DNA from: Sulfuricurvum sp.
Lineage (GTDB): Bacteria; Campylobacterota; Campylobacteria; Campylobacterales; Sulfurimonadaceae
Direction of reading: 5' to 3'
Assembly (NCBI RefSeq): GCF_028713855.1
Contig: NZ_JAQTNN010000002.1
Span: forward strand, 186,001 to 250,000
DNA: 64,000 bases
The notes under the pieces are model-generated. The model made no database searches and was not told where the DNA came from. It saw nothing but the letters and a program-made list of their open reading frames with translations. A program made the position numbers and the translations under genes. How positions within the stretch are numbered: the stretch's first letter is position 1; every line of letters begins with the position of its first letter. Shown here piece after piece: positions 1-9,234 of this stretch.

Positions 1-647
1 CGGAAGCTGTTTTCGGTCAATTTGGCCATTTCAGCTGTTTTTGCATCGGTTTCAAGCACTTCACCAGAGACAAATGTTCGGTAGAAGTCGGCGGTAGCTT
101 TGGTTGCTTCTGCGGTAGTTCCTCCAACAATACGGTCATTTTCAACCAGTTCTCGCATGATATGACCAGGTAATACACGTTCCGGACAGTGTGCGATATG
201 AACGAGTGATATGTCTACACCACTTTCAGCAAGTACCTCGGCTACTTTATCCGTTGTCCCTACGGGTGAAGTTGATTCGAGGATAACGATGTTTCCGGGG
301 CGAACGTATGGTGCGATCGAACGAGTAGCTGCGATGACATAGTCAATATTGGGTGCAGGGCAGGCATGCAGGTCATCGTTATGATGAAACGGTGTGGGAA
401 CGGCAAGAATAAAGCAATCGGCTTCAATCGGTTTGATGTCGGCTTTTAGGTTACCGGAGTTTACCGCGGAACGGACAAATGTATCAAGCTCGGGCTCAAC
501 GATATGTATTTTGCCTTCATTGATCGTGTCAACAGTACTTTGTACGACATCCACACCGTGGACGTAATAATTTCGGTTGGCTAGAAGAGCAGCGGTAGGC
601 AAGCCGATATAGCCTAGTCCTATGACACATACAGTTTTAATTTTCAT
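1..647 (-). CDS. wecC: UDP-N-acetyl-D-mannosamine dehydrogenase-like nucleotide-sugar dehydrogenase (3' part cut by window edge)
   Basis: Translating the minus strand from an ATG at 647 gives an open frame to the window edge, about 215 residues, so the C-terminal half is outside. The N-terminus has a Rossmann dinucleotide motif ([10 protein letters not shown]), followed by LAVPTPFH and ESTSPVGTT, as in the UDP-glucose/UDP-ManNAc 6-dehydrogenase family, and CPERVLPG, which is typical of WecC/WbpA-type enzymes. The enzyme would oxidise a UDP-HexNAc to the uronic acid using 2 NAD+. It overlaps the end of the UDP-GlcNAc 2-epimerase gene by 11 bp, so the pair would make UDP-ManNAc and then UDP-ManNAcA for a surface polysaccharide. 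The substrate is inferred from the neighbour; UDP-GlcNAc or UDP-GalNAc dehydrogenase is possible. Confidence 0.88.
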   Translation of the reverse strand, partial: MKIKTVCVIGLGYIGLPTAALLANRNYYVHGVDVVQSTVDTINEGKIHIVEPELDTFVRSAVNSGNLKADIKPIEADCFILAVPTPFHHNDDLHACPAPNIDYVIAATRSIAPYVRPGNIVILESTSPVGTTDKVAEVLAESGVDISLVHIAHCPERVLPGHIMRELVENDRIVGGTTAEATKATADFYRTFVSGEVLETDAKTAEMAKLTENSF

Positions 648-1782
648 GGGTATCCTTAGATAAAAAATTGACGATTCGCTTACATGCTTTGCCATCGCCA
701 TAAGGGTTATGAGCTTTGGCCATCGCCAGATATGCTTCGGGTGAATCTAAAAGCAATTGTGCTTCAGAGATGATCTTCCGGGTGTCGGTTCCGACCAGTT
801 TAACGGTTCCTGCTTCAAGTGCTTCAGGGCGTTCGGTCGTATCGCGCATAACGAGTACAGGTTTACCTAGACTAGGCGCTTCTTCTTGTACACCGCCGCT
901 GTCTGTGATGATGAAATACGATTGGTTCATTAGATAAAGGAATGTTTCGTATTGCAAAGGTTCAATCAAGAATACATTGGTAATCCCTGAGAGTATTTCA
1001 CGAACCGGTTTTTGGACATTTGGATTCAAATGAACGGGGTAAACAATATCAATATCGGGATTGTTTTCAGCTAATGTTTTGAGGGCACTGCAAATATTAA
1101 TAAATCCTTGCCCATGATTCTCTCTCCGATGACCTGTGACCAAAATGGTTTTTTTATCAGGACCATAAGGATAGAGATAGGTTAATTTGGTGATGATTTC
1201 CTGCTCAAGCTCAGGGTTGCTTTTGATTTTTTCAAGTGCTAAAAAGAGTGCATCGATAACGGTGTTTCCGGTAACAGCAATGTGAGAGGGATTGACATTT
1301 TCGCGTAAAAGGTTCGCTTCACTCGTAGATGTAGGGGCAAAATGGTAAGCGGTAATTTGAGTGGTGAGCTGACGATTTGCTTCTTCAGGCCAAGGGCTAT
1401 AAATATCACCCGTTCGCAGACCCGCCTCGATATGGGCTATTTTAATTTGCTGATAAAAAGCAGCCAGTGATGCAGCAAATGTGGTGGTCGTATCGCCGTG
1501 TACAAATACAACATTGGGTTTGAAGGCGTTAAGAACCTCTTTCATTCCCAAAAGAACGTTCGCAGTTATGTCGTAAAGGTCTTGTCCCGGTTTCATGATG
1601 TTTAGATCAAAGTCGGGAGTGATTTCGAAGAGAGAAAGAACTTGATCGAGCATTTCACGATGTTGAGCTGTGACACATACTTTGGTTTCAAAGAGATCGG
1701 GATGTTTTTGAAACTCTTTGACCAACGGGGCCATTTTGATCGCTTCGGGACGAGTTCCGAATACGATGAGGATTTTTTTCAT
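637..1782 (-). CDS. wecB: UDP-N-acetylglucosamine 2-epimerase (non-hydrolysing)
   Basis: Cytosolic enzyme interconverting UDP-GlcNAc and UDP-ManNAc. The protein starts [19 protein letters not shown], the family signature, and contains [12 protein letters not shown] and [10 protein letters not shown], which line the UDP-sugar site, and [11 protein letters not shown] near the C-terminus. I place the start at the ATG at 1782 (381 aa), not at the longer frame to 1818, because this ATG overlaps the galE stop as ATGA and has an AAAAGG ribosome site just upstream. It also gives the usual family N-terminus and length. It lies between galE and the wecC-like gene in one minus-strand operon. Confidence in function is high; use in O-antigen or capsule synthesis is inferred from context. 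Confidence 0.95.
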   Translation of the reverse strand: MKKILIVFGTRPEAIKMAPLVKEFQKHPDLFETKVCVTAQHREMLDQVLSLFEITPDFDLNIMKPGQDLYDITANVLLGMKEVLNAFKPNVVFVHGDTTTTFAASLAAFYQQIKIAHIEAGLRTGDIYSPWPEEANRQLTTQITAYHFAPTSTSEANLLRENVNPSHIAVTGNTVIDALFLALEKIKSNPELEQEIITKLTYLYPYGPDKKTILVTGHRRENHGQGFINICSALKTLAENNPDIDIVYPVHLNPNVQKPVREILSGITNVFLIEPLQYETFLYLMNQSYFIITDSGGVQEEAPSLGKPVLVMRDTTERPEALEAGTVKLVGTDTRKIISEAQLLLDSPEAYLAMAKAHNPYGDGKACKRIVNFLSKDTHEN

Positions 1783-2780
1783 ACGTAACCTTTTGGATTT
1801 TTGGATTGAAAATTCCACGCATCACGGCACATCGTCTCTAAGTCCCGTTTGGCACTCCATCCGATGATTGTTTTAGCGGAGGAAGGATCAGCATAGCATG
1901 CAGCGATATCTCCCTCCCGTCGAGGTGCAATAGTATAGGGGATGTTTTTACCGCTTGCTAAAGTAAAGGCATTTACGACATCCAAAACACTGTAGCCCGT
2001 TCCTGTACCGAGATTGACAGCAGTACATTGAGGATTGTTTAAAGCTTGGAGTGCTTTGACATGGCCATCGGCTAAATCAATGACATGGATATAGTCTCTG
2101 ACTCCTGTACCGTCATGAGTAGGATAATCTCCTCCGAAGATATTTAGCGTTTCACGTCGACCGATTGCCACTTGAGTGACAAAAGGCATCAGATTGTTAG
2201 GGATCCCTTGAGGATCTTCACCGATAAGTCCACTCTCATGTGCCCCTACCGGATTGAAATAGCGGAGAATCATAATATGCCATGAAGTGTTCGAACGGAA
2301 AAGATCCCGTAAAATTTCTTCGATGACAAGTTTCGTTTGACCATACGGGTTGGTAGTACGCAGAGGATGATCTTCTCTCAGAGGGAGACGTTCCGGATCA
2401 CCGTAAACAGTAGCCGATGAGCTAAAGACGATTCTTTTAATATTGTTAGTTTGCATTGCACGTAAAAGTACGAGGGTTCCCTGGACATTATTATCATAAT
2501 ATTCAAGAGGTTTCGCAACTGATTCACCGACTGCCTTGAGCCCTGCAAAGTGGACGATAGCATCACAGCCCGCCATTGCTTGTGTAAGAGCTGTTTCATC
2601 ACGGATGTCACCGATGATTAATTGTACTGTTTTTCCGGTAATCGTTTCAACACGTCTTAGCGCTTCAGCTGAACTGTTTGAGAGGTTATCATAGACGATA
2701 ACATCATAGCCGGCATTTAAAAGTTCTATACAGGTATGTGAACCGATATATCCGGCTCCCCCGGTCACAAAGATTTTCAT
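1779..2780 (-). CDS. galE: UDP-glucose 4-epimerase
   Basis: Extended short-chain dehydrogenase/reductase, 333 aa, interconverting UDP-glucose and UDP-galactose (or the N-acetyl forms) with bound NAD+. Visible features are the GGAGYIGSH nucleotide motif at residues 7-15, SSSATVYG near 120-127, and the catalytic Tyr146/Lys150 in NPYGQTK. The C-terminal part has the GalE-typical RREGD. Start and stop both overlap neighbours by 4 bp (wecA-like upstream, wecB downstream), so translation is probably coupled. Its position among wec-type genes suggests it supplies UDP-Gal or UDP-GalNAc for the same glycan. Whether it accepts N-acetylated sugars cannot be read from the sequence. Confidence 0.94.
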   Translation of the reverse strand: MKIFVTGGAGYIGSHTCIELLNAGYDVIVYDNLSNSSAEALRRVETITGKTVQLIIGDIRDETALTQAMAGCDAIVHFAGLKAVGESVAKPLEYYDNNVQGTLVLLRAMQTNNIKRIVFSSSATVYGDPERLPLREDHPLRTTNPYGQTKLVIEEILRDLFRSNTSWHIMILRYFNPVGAHESGLIGEDPQGIPNNLMPFVTQVAIGRRETLNIFGGDYPTHDGTGVRDYIHVIDLADGHVKALQALNNPQCTAVNLGTGTGYSVLDVVNAFTLASGKNIPYTIAPRREGDIAACYADPSSAKTIIGWSAKRDLETMCRDAWNFQSKNPKGYV

Positions 2781-3889
2781 TTTGTCTCCACTTGTGTGAG
2801 GCTTGAGGGCAATGTGGATTCATCCGATATTTGCTCCAAAGGAGAATTACGTTCTTTTGAAAGTATACGCATATGTTCTAGTTTATGCCTTCCCTTTTTT
2901 CGGCGTCTTAGACGCTGATCGAAGAGATTTAAGAAGGCAAAAAAGAGTAGACCGAAAAGGACAAGGGAAAGGAAATCATCTTCTTCACGAAGTTGAAAGC
3001 CGATAATAGAAAAGATGAGCTGAATAGCAATCAGAAGAATGACCGTAAAGCGGACATCCCCTTTCATGTTAAAGAGGAAATGGTGCATGTGATTTTTATC
3101 CGCTTTAAATGGCGATTTACCACGTTGTATACGGCGTGTCATAACAATAAAAGTATCCAATAAAGGGATGGCAATAATAAATAATACAGCAGTTGGGGTA
3201 ATGTATTGGATCGATTGAATACTCAAAATGGAAATAACAAATCCTAGTGTCAAAGAACCGCTGTCTCCCATGAAGATTTTGGCCGGATGCCAGTTAAAAA
3301 GTAAAAATGCGATAACGGCAATAATAAATGAAGTGGAGAGGGTAATGATAAGGGTGTCGTTATAGGTGATTCCTATCGCAAAAAAGGTGATGAGCATTAC
3401 CAACGATACGGTCCCTGCAAGCCCATCTAAGCCATCTATCAGGTTAAGTGCATTGGTGAATCCGGCAATGGCAAAAAAGGTAAAAGGGAAGATAAAGTAC
3501 CAAGGGAGGGTAATGTGATAATTGAAATACGTCCCTAAATTTTCAATATGGATACCACCCTGATAGAGGAAGATGGTTGCAAAAAAGATAACGACAAATT
3601 TGAAACGAGGAGAAATATCGTTCCGATCATCCACAAGTCCAACCAAAAAAACAAATAGAATAGCGATATGAATGTACGCATGGGATAAAACATATTCCCA
3701 ATTAAAGAAGAAATGGGCAAACGCAACTGAAAAAAATATTGCGATTCCGGCAGCGCGTGGAACCACTTTTTTATGCATACTCCGTTCATTTGGCGTATCT
3801 ACTAATCCTAATAAATGAGCATAACGGATTAAGATAAAATGTAGAACAATGGCAATTATAAAAATCGAAGGTAACAGTATAATTTGCAT
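2777..3889 (-). CDS. Undecaprenyl-phosphate sugar-1-phosphate transferase, WecA/MraY family
   Basis: Polytopic membrane protein of 370 aa with about ten hydrophobic segments. It carries the PNPT family motifs in order: VDDRND (about residue 84), NALNLIDGLDGLAG (about 145-158), FMGDSGSLTLGF (about 207-218) and DKNHMHHFLF (about 263-272). These Asp and His residues bind Mg2+ and the nucleotide sugar. WecA-type enzymes move GlcNAc-1-P or a related sugar phosphate onto undecaprenyl phosphate and so start a surface glycan; the HMHH motif fits WecA better than MraY, which is encoded separately at 5442-6500. It is first in the wecA-galE-wecB-wecC order. No ribosome site is visible before its ATG. 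The sugar specificity is not determinable. Confidence 0.88.
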   Translation of the reverse strand: MQIILLPSIFIIAIVLHFILIRYAHLLGLVDTPNERSMHKKVVPRAAGIAIFFSVAFAHFFFNWEYVLSHAYIHIAILFVFLVGLVDDRNDISPRFKFVVIFFATIFLYQGGIHIENLGTYFNYHITLPWYFIFPFTFFAIAGFTNALNLIDGLDGLAGTVSLVMLITFFAIGITYNDTLIITLSTSFIIAVIAFLLFNWHPAKIFMGDSGSLTLGFVISILSIQSIQYITPTAVLFIIAIPLLDTFIVMTRRIQRGKSPFKADKNHMHHFLFNMKGDVRFTVILLIAIQLIFSIIGFQLREEDDFLSLVLFGLLFFAFLNLFDQRLRRRKKGRHKLEHMRILSKERNSPLEQISDESTLPSSLTQVETK

Positions 3890-4093
3890 AAAATAATTAT
3901 ATTCAATTATTTCTTAATAATCAGGCAGATTTTTTTTAATTGAAATAGTTTTTAAATAGCATTACAGAGCGATTACAACAACAACGTTGTTGTAATTGAG
4001 GAGCACTTAAATTGGCGACGTATTTTTTAAAAATGATGGATGTCGATTTTATGTTCTGAAAGGTTAGTCTTTTAGGGAGTTTGTAAAAGTTGG
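3890..4093. other. Intergenic stretch with a perfect 11-bp hairpin
   Basis: No gene is visible between the wecA-like start and tRNA-Phe. It holds an inverted repeat, ATTACAACAAC at 3972-3982 and GTTGTTGTAAT at 3986-3996, separated by 3 bases. Neither strand has a T-run next to it, so an operator or RNA structure is as likely as a terminator. Confidence 0.5.
3896..3901 (-). promoter_or_regulatory. Candidate -10 element very close to the wecA-like start
   Basis: The minus strand reads TATAAT with its downstream end 7 bases from the ATG at 3889. Transcription from it would begin at or next to the start codon, which fits the absence of a Shine-Dalgarno sequence. No clear -35 is seen. Confidence 0.35.
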
Positions 4094-4169
4094 TGGTGGC
4101 CAATCTCGGAATCGAACCAAGGACACGCAGATTTTCAATCTACTGCTCTACCGACTGAGCTAATTGGCC
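4094..4169 (-). tRNA. tRNA-Phe (GAA)
   Basis: The minus strand folds as a 76-base cloverleaf. The acceptor is GGCCAAT paired with ATTGGCC, discriminator A, and CCA is encoded. The D arm has AGCTCAGTCGGTAGAGC, the anticodon stem is GTAGA/TCTGC with loop TTGAAAA (anticodon GAA), and the T arm contains GGTTCGATTCC. A TATAAT lies 18-23 bases upstream at 4187-4192 on the minus strand. Confidence 0.96.
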
Positions 4170-4233
4170 ACTTTTGTGAGGCCGAAATTATAGCTAGGTA
4201 AGCTTAAAAACAAGCTTAAGAGTCAAAAAACGA

Positions 4234-5442
4234 CTATTTGGTCGCTTTTGCAAGTTCTTTGAAGAGATTACCGCGTTCGGCATACGAGCTGAATTGATCC
4301 AAGCTTGCTGCTGCTGGAGAGAGCATTGCGATGCTGTGGCGGTTATGTTTTTTGCTGATCTGCTCAACGGCAACATTGAGTGTGTTACAGAGAATGCATG
4401 GAATAGTATATTGTTTACATAATGCTTCAAGGCGTAGAGCGTTTGACCCGATTGCATATACATTCACATCATAGCGTTTGAGCGGTGCAAAAAGTTCTTC
4501 GAGATCAACCCCTTTATCATCTCCGCCTAATACCAGATGAATTTTATGATCACTGTAGGTGCGTAGTGCAGCCAAGGTAGCATCAATATTGGTCGCTTTG
4601 GAATCGTTTACCCAAAGACGATCACGCGAGTCACGGAACTCCTCTTGGCGGTGGGGGTCAAGGACAAATGCATTGATTCTATCATAATCGCAGCGATCGT
4701 AGAGAATTTTATCAATCCCCATCGCGATCATGGCATCCATCAAAAATGCCCCTTTAAACTTGATTTTACTTATATCAAATCCGAAGTATTCAGCAAGATC
4801 TTTTTCATCTTCGTAAATGATTTTAAATCCGTTAGTCGGTGCATCGGCAAACATTTTTGGAAGGATGATGGCTTCTCCCTCTTTCATCATGGATAGAGGT
4901 TTGAGTTTGGCATTGTAGTACTCTTCCATACTCCCGTGCCAGCTTACATGGTCTGGGGTAACTGGGAGGAGGGCGTAGATATTTGGATGTGATACATTAT
5001 TATAATGCATACTGAATGAGCTGGTTTCTAAAATCCAGATAGGCGCCTCAGGTGACATCTCGGCAAGGGGAGTTCCAATATTTCCGCCACTGATAGCTCC
5101 TTTATCACTTAAAAGATGCTCGACCATTTGAGTGGTAGTGGTTTTTCCGTTGGTTCCGCTGATCCAGATCGAAAAGGGCATTTGTGGGGCAAAAAAATCG
5201 TATTCGCTGATGAGGTGCTGTGCGTGTTTAATCAGCGTATGTGAAGGAGGGAATCCTGGAGAGGGGATCTCATGGGTAAAGAGATTTGTCTCAAATTCAG
5301 TGACAGGTTTGAGTGTATTTCCTTCTTCATCAATAGATGAGGAGATGAATTTATCATCATAAAAGGTACACGGACCGAAATGTTTGGCTATGGCTCGGGT
5401 TGTTTTTCCGTACCCGAAGCAGGCAATATTCTGACTTTTCAT
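4234..5442 (-). CDS. murD: UDP-N-acetylmuramoyl-L-alanine--D-glutamate ligase
   Basis: Cytosolic Mur ligase that adds D-Glu to UDP-MurNAc-L-Ala with ATP during peptidoglycan synthesis. Residues 1-85 form a short N-terminal domain, the ATP loop is GTNGKTT at residues 96-102, and the C-terminus has LSPAAASLDQFSSYAERG, the MurD signature. I use the ATG at 5442 (402 aa) rather than the frame start at 5499: this ATG shares one base with the mraY stop (TAATG), and it directly precedes the nucleotide-fold N-terminus. Somewhat shorter than the 430-450 aa enzymes of enterics, as is usual in Campylobacterota. Co-transcribed after mraY. Confidence 0.94.
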   Translation of the reverse strand: MKSQNIACFGYGKTTRAIAKHFGPCTFYDDKFISSSIDEEGNTLKPVTEFETNLFTHEIPSPGFPPSHTLIKHAQHLISEYDFFAPQMPFSIWISGTNGKTTTTQMVEHLLSDKGAISGGNIGTPLAEMSPEAPIWILETSSFSMHYNNVSHPNIYALLPVTPDHVSWHGSMEEYYNAKLKPLSMMKEGEAIILPKMFADAPTNGFKIIYEDEKDLAEYFGFDISKIKFKGAFLMDAMIAMGIDKILYDRCDYDRINAFVLDPHRQEEFRDSRDRLWVNDSKATNIDATLAALRTYSDHKIHLVLGGDDKGVDLEELFAPLKRYDVNVYAIGSNALRLEALCKQYTIPCILCNTLNVAVEQISKKHNRHSIAMLSPAAASLDQFSSYAERGNLFKELAKATK

Positions 5443-6500
5443 TAGCGTATCTTTAGTGTAATAAGTGCGAAGATGTTCGAGAGAAGAGAGATGATCCAAA
5501 ATCGGACGATGATTTTATTCTCTGCCCACTGTTTCATCTCAAAATGGTGATGGATCGGTGCCATGAGGAATACCCTTTTTTTACGGAGTTTATAACTTCC
5601 GACTTGGAGAATAACGGATACGGTTTCGATAACGAAGATGAGGCCGATAAGGATAAGAAGCACTTCGCTTTTACCGATGATGGCCATATACGCGATAAAC
5701 GCGCCGAGGGTGAGTGAACCGCTATCCCCCATAAAAACTTGTGCCGGATGGCAGTTAAACCATAAAAAACCAAGCAAGGAACCCATGAGTGCCGCTGCGA
5801 TAATGACCACTTCCCCCGCAGGTATTTTAGGCATTAATAGATAGTGTGCCAATGCAGCATTTCCGACAATGTAAACAATAATACTGAGGGAGAGAAGAGC
5901 AAAAATAGAGGGGACGGTGGCAAGTCCGTCCAGCCCGTCAGTGAGGTTTACGGCATTGGACGTAGCGATCATCACCAATACCCAAAAAGCGACACTCCAC
6001 CATCCCATATCAAAAAGACTTGCTTTAATAAACGGAATATAAAAGCCGGTTTCAAGTTTGGCGACGTAAATCAGGAATAATCCGATGGCGATACCGAAAA
6101 TAAGTTGCAAGAAAAGTTTTGCTCGGGCACTCAGCCCTGCTAAATTATCGCCGCCACGGATTTTTCCCCAGTCATCGGTAAAACCGATATAGGCGTAAAA
6201 TATCAGCGTTAATAATCCGCCAATGACGAAAGGATTCATTACATTGACTGTCAGCAGTGAAGCAATTACGGTGGAAGCGACAAAAACGATCCCACCCATT
6301 GTCGGTGTTTTTGCTTTGCCTTGATGGGCACTTACATATTCGTTGATCGGTTGTACGCGGCTGGAGCGCTGTGCCCAGGCAATAAAGCGCGGCATAAAAA
6401 AGAGGGTGAGAAGTAGACCGATGAAAAAAGCGATGCCTGCACGGACGGTAATGTACTGAAATAGATTAATACCAAGTGCTTTGTGAAACCAATATAACAT
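5442..6500 (-). CDS. mraY: Phospho-N-acetylmuramoyl-pentapeptide transferase
   Basis: Integral membrane enzyme (352 aa, about ten TM segments) that transfers phospho-MurNAc-pentapeptide to undecaprenyl phosphate, giving lipid I. Motifs include TPTMGG near residue 70, FTDDWGK near 108, NLTDGLDGLA near 186, FMGDSGSLTLGA near 256 and APIHHHFE near 315; the last is specific to MraY within the family. A purine-rich AAAGAG lies before the ATG. It is divergent from gpmI and overlaps murD by one base. Confidence 0.96.
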   Translation of the reverse strand: MLYWFHKALGINLFQYITVRAGIAFFIGLLLTLFFMPRFIAWAQRSSRVQPINEYVSAHQGKAKTPTMGGIVFVASTVIASLLTVNVMNPFVIGGLLTLIFYAYIGFTDDWGKIRGGDNLAGLSARAKLFLQLIFGIAIGLFLIYVAKLETGFYIPFIKASLFDMGWWSVAFWVLVMIATSNAVNLTDGLDGLATVPSIFALLSLSIIVYIVGNAALAHYLLMPKIPAGEVVIIAAALMGSLLGFLWFNCHPAQVFMGDSGSLTLGAFIAYMAIIGKSEVLLILIGLIFVIETVSVILQVGSYKLRKKRVFLMAPIHHHFEMKQWAENKIIVRFWIISLLSNIFALITLKIR

Positions 6501-6554
6501 TCTATTAACTCTTTAAGATAAAATTTTAAAAGCAATGCAAAAGTGACATTTTAA

Positions 6555-6560
6555 TATAAT
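6555..6560 (+). promoter_or_regulatory. Candidate -10 for gpmI-fabG
   Basis: TATAAT lies 34 bases before the gpmI start, in the divergent mraY-gpmI spacer. No strong -35 hexamer is visible at 16-18 bases. Confidence 0.55.
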
Positions 6561-6593
6561 CCCCCAAAAGTTTGATTAATCGAAGGAGCGAAT

Positions 6594-8069
6594 GTGAGCA
6601 AAAAAACCGTTTTGGTCATCACGGATGGAATAGGGTACTCTCCAAAACGTGAATATAACGCTTTTCATACGGCAGTCAAACCGACATATGATCGATTGTT
6701 TCGTGAAGTTCCTCATACGCTGATCGATACGTTTGGTCTAAGTGTCGGGCTTCCTGAGGGACAAATGGGTAATTCCGAAGTAGGTCATATGTCGATCGGA
6801 AGCGGTCGGGTACTGTATCAGGATTTGGTCAAAATTTCTCTTGCTCTCGAAGAGGGGACATTTTCGCATAACGGAATTTTTTCTTCATTGCTCAAAACGA
6901 GCAAGCGCCTTCATCTCATCGGTTTAATGAGTGATGGCGGTGTTCATTCGCATATCGATCATATTATGGGGGTTGCGGAGATCGCTGCCGAAGAGGGGAA
7001 AGAGGTATGGCTACATCTTATCACCGATGGACGCGATGTAGCTCCGACCTCGGCAAAACTGTTTTTACATACGGTCAATGCGCACGGGTATCCTAATGTT
7101 AAAATCGGCTCACTTGGCGGGCGATTTTACGCTATGGATCGGGATAATCGTTGGGATCGTGTCGAAAAAGGGTACAACGCGATGGTATGTGCTAATCCTC
7201 TGAGTGAGCAAAGCGTTGCTGATTATATTGAAAACGCTTATGCTGCGGGAGAGAGTGATGAGTTTATCACACCGACTGCATTCGAGGGGTATGATGGATT
7301 TAAAGAAGGGGATGCGGTATTGACACTGAATTTTCGAAGTGACCGAATGCGTGAACTTACTACGGCGATCGGCGATCCGGAGTTTAATGGATTTGATCGA
7401 ACGTTTGTGCCGACCCATTTGGCGACAATAACGCAGTATGATAAAAACTTCCCGTATCCGGTCTTATTTCCAAAAGATGCACCGATAAATACTTTGGCCG
7501 AAGTGATCTCTAATGCAGGGCTTCGACAGCTTCATACGGCAGAGACGGAGAAATACGCACATGTTACTTTTTTCTTTAATGGCGGTGTTGAAGAGCCATA
7601 TGAAAACGAAACACGAGTACTGATCCCCAGTCCGCAGGTTAAAACATATGATATGAAGCCTGAGATGAGTGCTCCTGAAGTGGGTGATGTCGTTGTCAAA
7701 GCAATAAATGAGGGGATCGATTTTGTTGTGGTCAATTTCGCTAACGGCGATATGGTTGGGCATACAGGTAACTTTGAAGCAGCGGTTCGCGGAGTCGAAG
7801 CGGTGGATGAGCAGCTTGGACGGATTGTCGAAACAGCGCGAAAAAATGGTTATTCAATGGTGTTAACTTCCGATCATGGTAACTGTGAAGAGATGCGTGA
7901 TGATGCCGGTAATATGTTGACCAATCATACAGTTGGCAAAGTGTGGTGTTTTGTGATGGCAGATGGTGTGAGTGAAGTTCATCCTGGCGCATTGAACAAT
8001 GTAGCACCGACGGTTTTAAAACTCATGGGTCTTGAAAAGCCTATTGAGATGGATATGGCATTGATTTAA
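6594..8069 (+). CDS. gpmI: 2,3-bisphosphoglycerate-independent phosphoglycerate mutase
   Basis: Mn2+-dependent glycolytic/gluconeogenic enzyme interconverting 3- and 2-phosphoglycerate, 491 aa. The phosphoserine motif GNSEVGHMSIGSG is near residue 60, with DGRDVAPTSA near 150 and the metal motif TSDHGNCEE near 425. The frame requires a GTG start at 6594: it sits inside ATGTGA, where the overlapping ATG at 6592 is followed directly by TGA, and GGAG lies 5 bases upstream. First gene of a block leading into fatty-acid synthesis; fabG starts 17 bases after its stop. Confidence 0.96.
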   Translation: MSKKTVLVITDGIGYSPKREYNAFHTAVKPTYDRLFREVPHTLIDTFGLSVGLPEGQMGNSEVGHMSIGSGRVLYQDLVKISLALEEGTFSHNGIFSSLLKTSKRLHLIGLMSDGGVHSHIDHIMGVAEIAAEEGKEVWLHLITDGRDVAPTSAKLFLHTVNAHGYPNVKIGSLGGRFYAMDRDNRWDRVEKGYNAMVCANPLSEQSVADYIENAYAAGESDEFITPTAFEGYDGFKEGDAVLTLNFRSDRMRELTTAIGDPEFNGFDRTFVPTHLATITQYDKNFPYPVLFPKDAPINTLAEVISNAGLRQLHTAETEKYAHVTFFFNGGVEEPYENETRVLIPSPQVKTYDMKPEMSAPEVGDVVVKAINEGIDFVVVNFANGDMVGHTGNFEAAVRGVEAVDEQLGRIVETARKNGYSMVLTSDHGNCEEMRDDAGNMLTNHTVGKVWCFVMADGVSEVHPGALNNVAPTVLKLMGLEKPIEMDMALI

Positions 8070-8086
8070 CAAACAAAGGAGTTAGT

Positions 8087-8830
8087 ATGAAATTTAGTGG
8101 CAAAAATGTATTGGTAACAGGTTCAAGCCGGGGAATCGGTGCGGAAGTGGCAAAGGTTTTGGCAGGTTATGGTCTTAAAGTCTGGATAAACTATCGCAGC
8201 GGTGCAGCGGCGGCAGATGCAGTGAAAGAAGCTATTGAAGCTGAAGGGGGACAAGCGGCGGTTATCGGGTTTGACGTAGCAGACGAAGCGGCGTTTGTGG
8301 ATGCGGTGAAAACTATTGTCGATGCAGACGGTGAACTTGCATATTTGGTCAACAATGCAGGAATTACCCTTGATAAATTAGCGCTTCGCATGAAAGCGGA
8401 AGAATTTACGAGTGTCATCGATGCCAACCTTACATCGGCATTTATCGGATGCCGTGAAGCGATGAAAGCGATGCGTAAACAAAAATTCGGAAGTATCGTT
8501 AACATGGCATCTATCGTCGGTGAAACAGGAAATGCGGGACAAACTAACTACGCAGCGTCTAAAGGGGGAATGATAGCAATGACCAAAAGCTTTGCAATCG
8601 AAGCGGCAACCAGCGGTATCCGCTACAACTGTATTACTCCGGGCTTTATCGCTACCGATATGACCGATGAACTCAAAGAGGAAGTGAAAGCGTCATTTAC
8701 CGCTAAAATTCCGATGGCTCGTTTCGGAGAAGCGAAAGAGGTCGCGGAAGCGACGGCGTTTTTACTAAGTGATCATGCCAGCTATATCACAGGAGAGACT
8801 CTCAAAGTCAACGGCGGGATGTTTATGTAA
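8087..8830 (+). CDS. fabG: 3-oxoacyl-[acyl-carrier-protein] reductase
   Basis: NADPH-dependent reductase of the type II fatty-acid cycle, 247 aa, classical SDR. It has the cofactor loop GSSRGIG near residues 13-19, NNAG near 87-90, the catalytic Ser in NMASIVG and the Tyr/Lys pair in NYAASKGG. The C-terminus ends in GETLKVNGGMFM, typical of FabG. Followed by acpP, fabF and accA, which supports a housekeeping role rather than another SDR activity. Confidence 0.95.
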   Translation: MKFSGKNVLVTGSSRGIGAEVAKVLAGYGLKVWINYRSGAAAADAVKEAIEAEGGQAAVIGFDVADEAAFVDAVKTIVDADGELAYLVNNAGITLDKLALRMKAEEFTSVIDANLTSAFIGCREAMKAMRKQKFGSIVNMASIVGETGNAGQTNYAASKGGMIAMTKSFAIEAATSGIRYNCITPGFIATDMTDELKEEVKASFTAKIPMARFGEAKEVAEATAFLLSDHASYITGETLKVNGGMFM

Positions 8831-8850
8831 CACCGCTTGGAAGGGCTATT

Positions 8851-8878
8851 TTGCCTCTTAAGCTAAATATGGTATAAT
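8851..8878 (+). promoter_or_regulatory. Promoter for acpP
   Basis: TTGCCT at 8851-8856 and TATAAT at 8873-8878, spacer 16, 34 bases before the acpP ATG. It would let acpP be transcribed independently of fabG. Confidence 0.65.
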
Positions 8879-8911
8879 TTTGCGATTTTATTCATAGGAA
8901 CAGGAGCTATT

Positions 8912-9142
8912 ATGGCACTTATCGACGATATTAAAGAAGTAGTGGTTGAGCAATTGAGCGTTAACCCGGACGAAGTTAAAGAGGATTCTAAATTCGTAGA
9001 AGATCTTGGCGCTGACAGCCTTGACGTTGTTGAATTGGTAATGGCTCTTGAAGAGAAATTCGATATCGAAATCCCTGATGACGAAGCGGAAAAAATCCAA
9101 ACTGTTCAAGATGTTATCAACTACATCCAAAGCAAAAACTAA
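8912..9142 (+). CDS. acpP: Acyl carrier protein
   Basis: Small acidic four-helix protein (76 aa) that carries growing acyl chains on a phosphopantetheine arm. The attachment site is Ser36 in [13 protein letters not shown] ribosome site AGGAGC lies before the ATG. It has its own promoter at 8851-8878 and is separated from fabF by a 110-base spacer with two hairpin structures, which may allow more acpP than fabF expression. Confidence 0.98.
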   Translation: MALIDDIKEVVVEQLSVNPDEVKEDSKFVEDLGADSLDVVELVMALEEKFDIEIPDDEAEKIQTVQDVINYIQSKN

Positions 9143-9148
9143 GAATCC

Positions 9149-9171
9149 TTATCGAGGTGCAGCCTCGATAA
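9149..9171 (+). terminator. Hairpin directly after acpP
   Basis: TTATCGAGG at 9149-9157 pairs perfectly with CCTCGATAA at 9163-9171 around TGCAG. No T-run follows, so it could be an RNA-stabilising or attenuating structure rather than a full terminator. Confidence 0.5.
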
Positions 9172-9190
9172 ATCCAAAAAATCTAAATTT

Positions 9191-9234
9191 ATGGTCTAAG
9201 AGATTGGCTTAACGGAGCCAAAGTTTCAGACCAT
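9191..9234 (+). promoter_or_regulatory. Nested stem-loop in the fabF leader
   Basis: Outer arms ATGGTCT (9191-9197) and AGACCAT (9228-9234) enclose inner arms TTGGCT (9204-9209) and AGCCAA (9216-9221) with loop TAACGG. The structure ends 8 bases before the fabF ribosome site AGGAG. It matches no riboswitch family I recognise. Confidence 0.5.

Noticed and set aside
7110..8007. Several open frames antisense to gpmI
   Set aside because: They are shadows of gpmI, whose frame is certain from its motifs.
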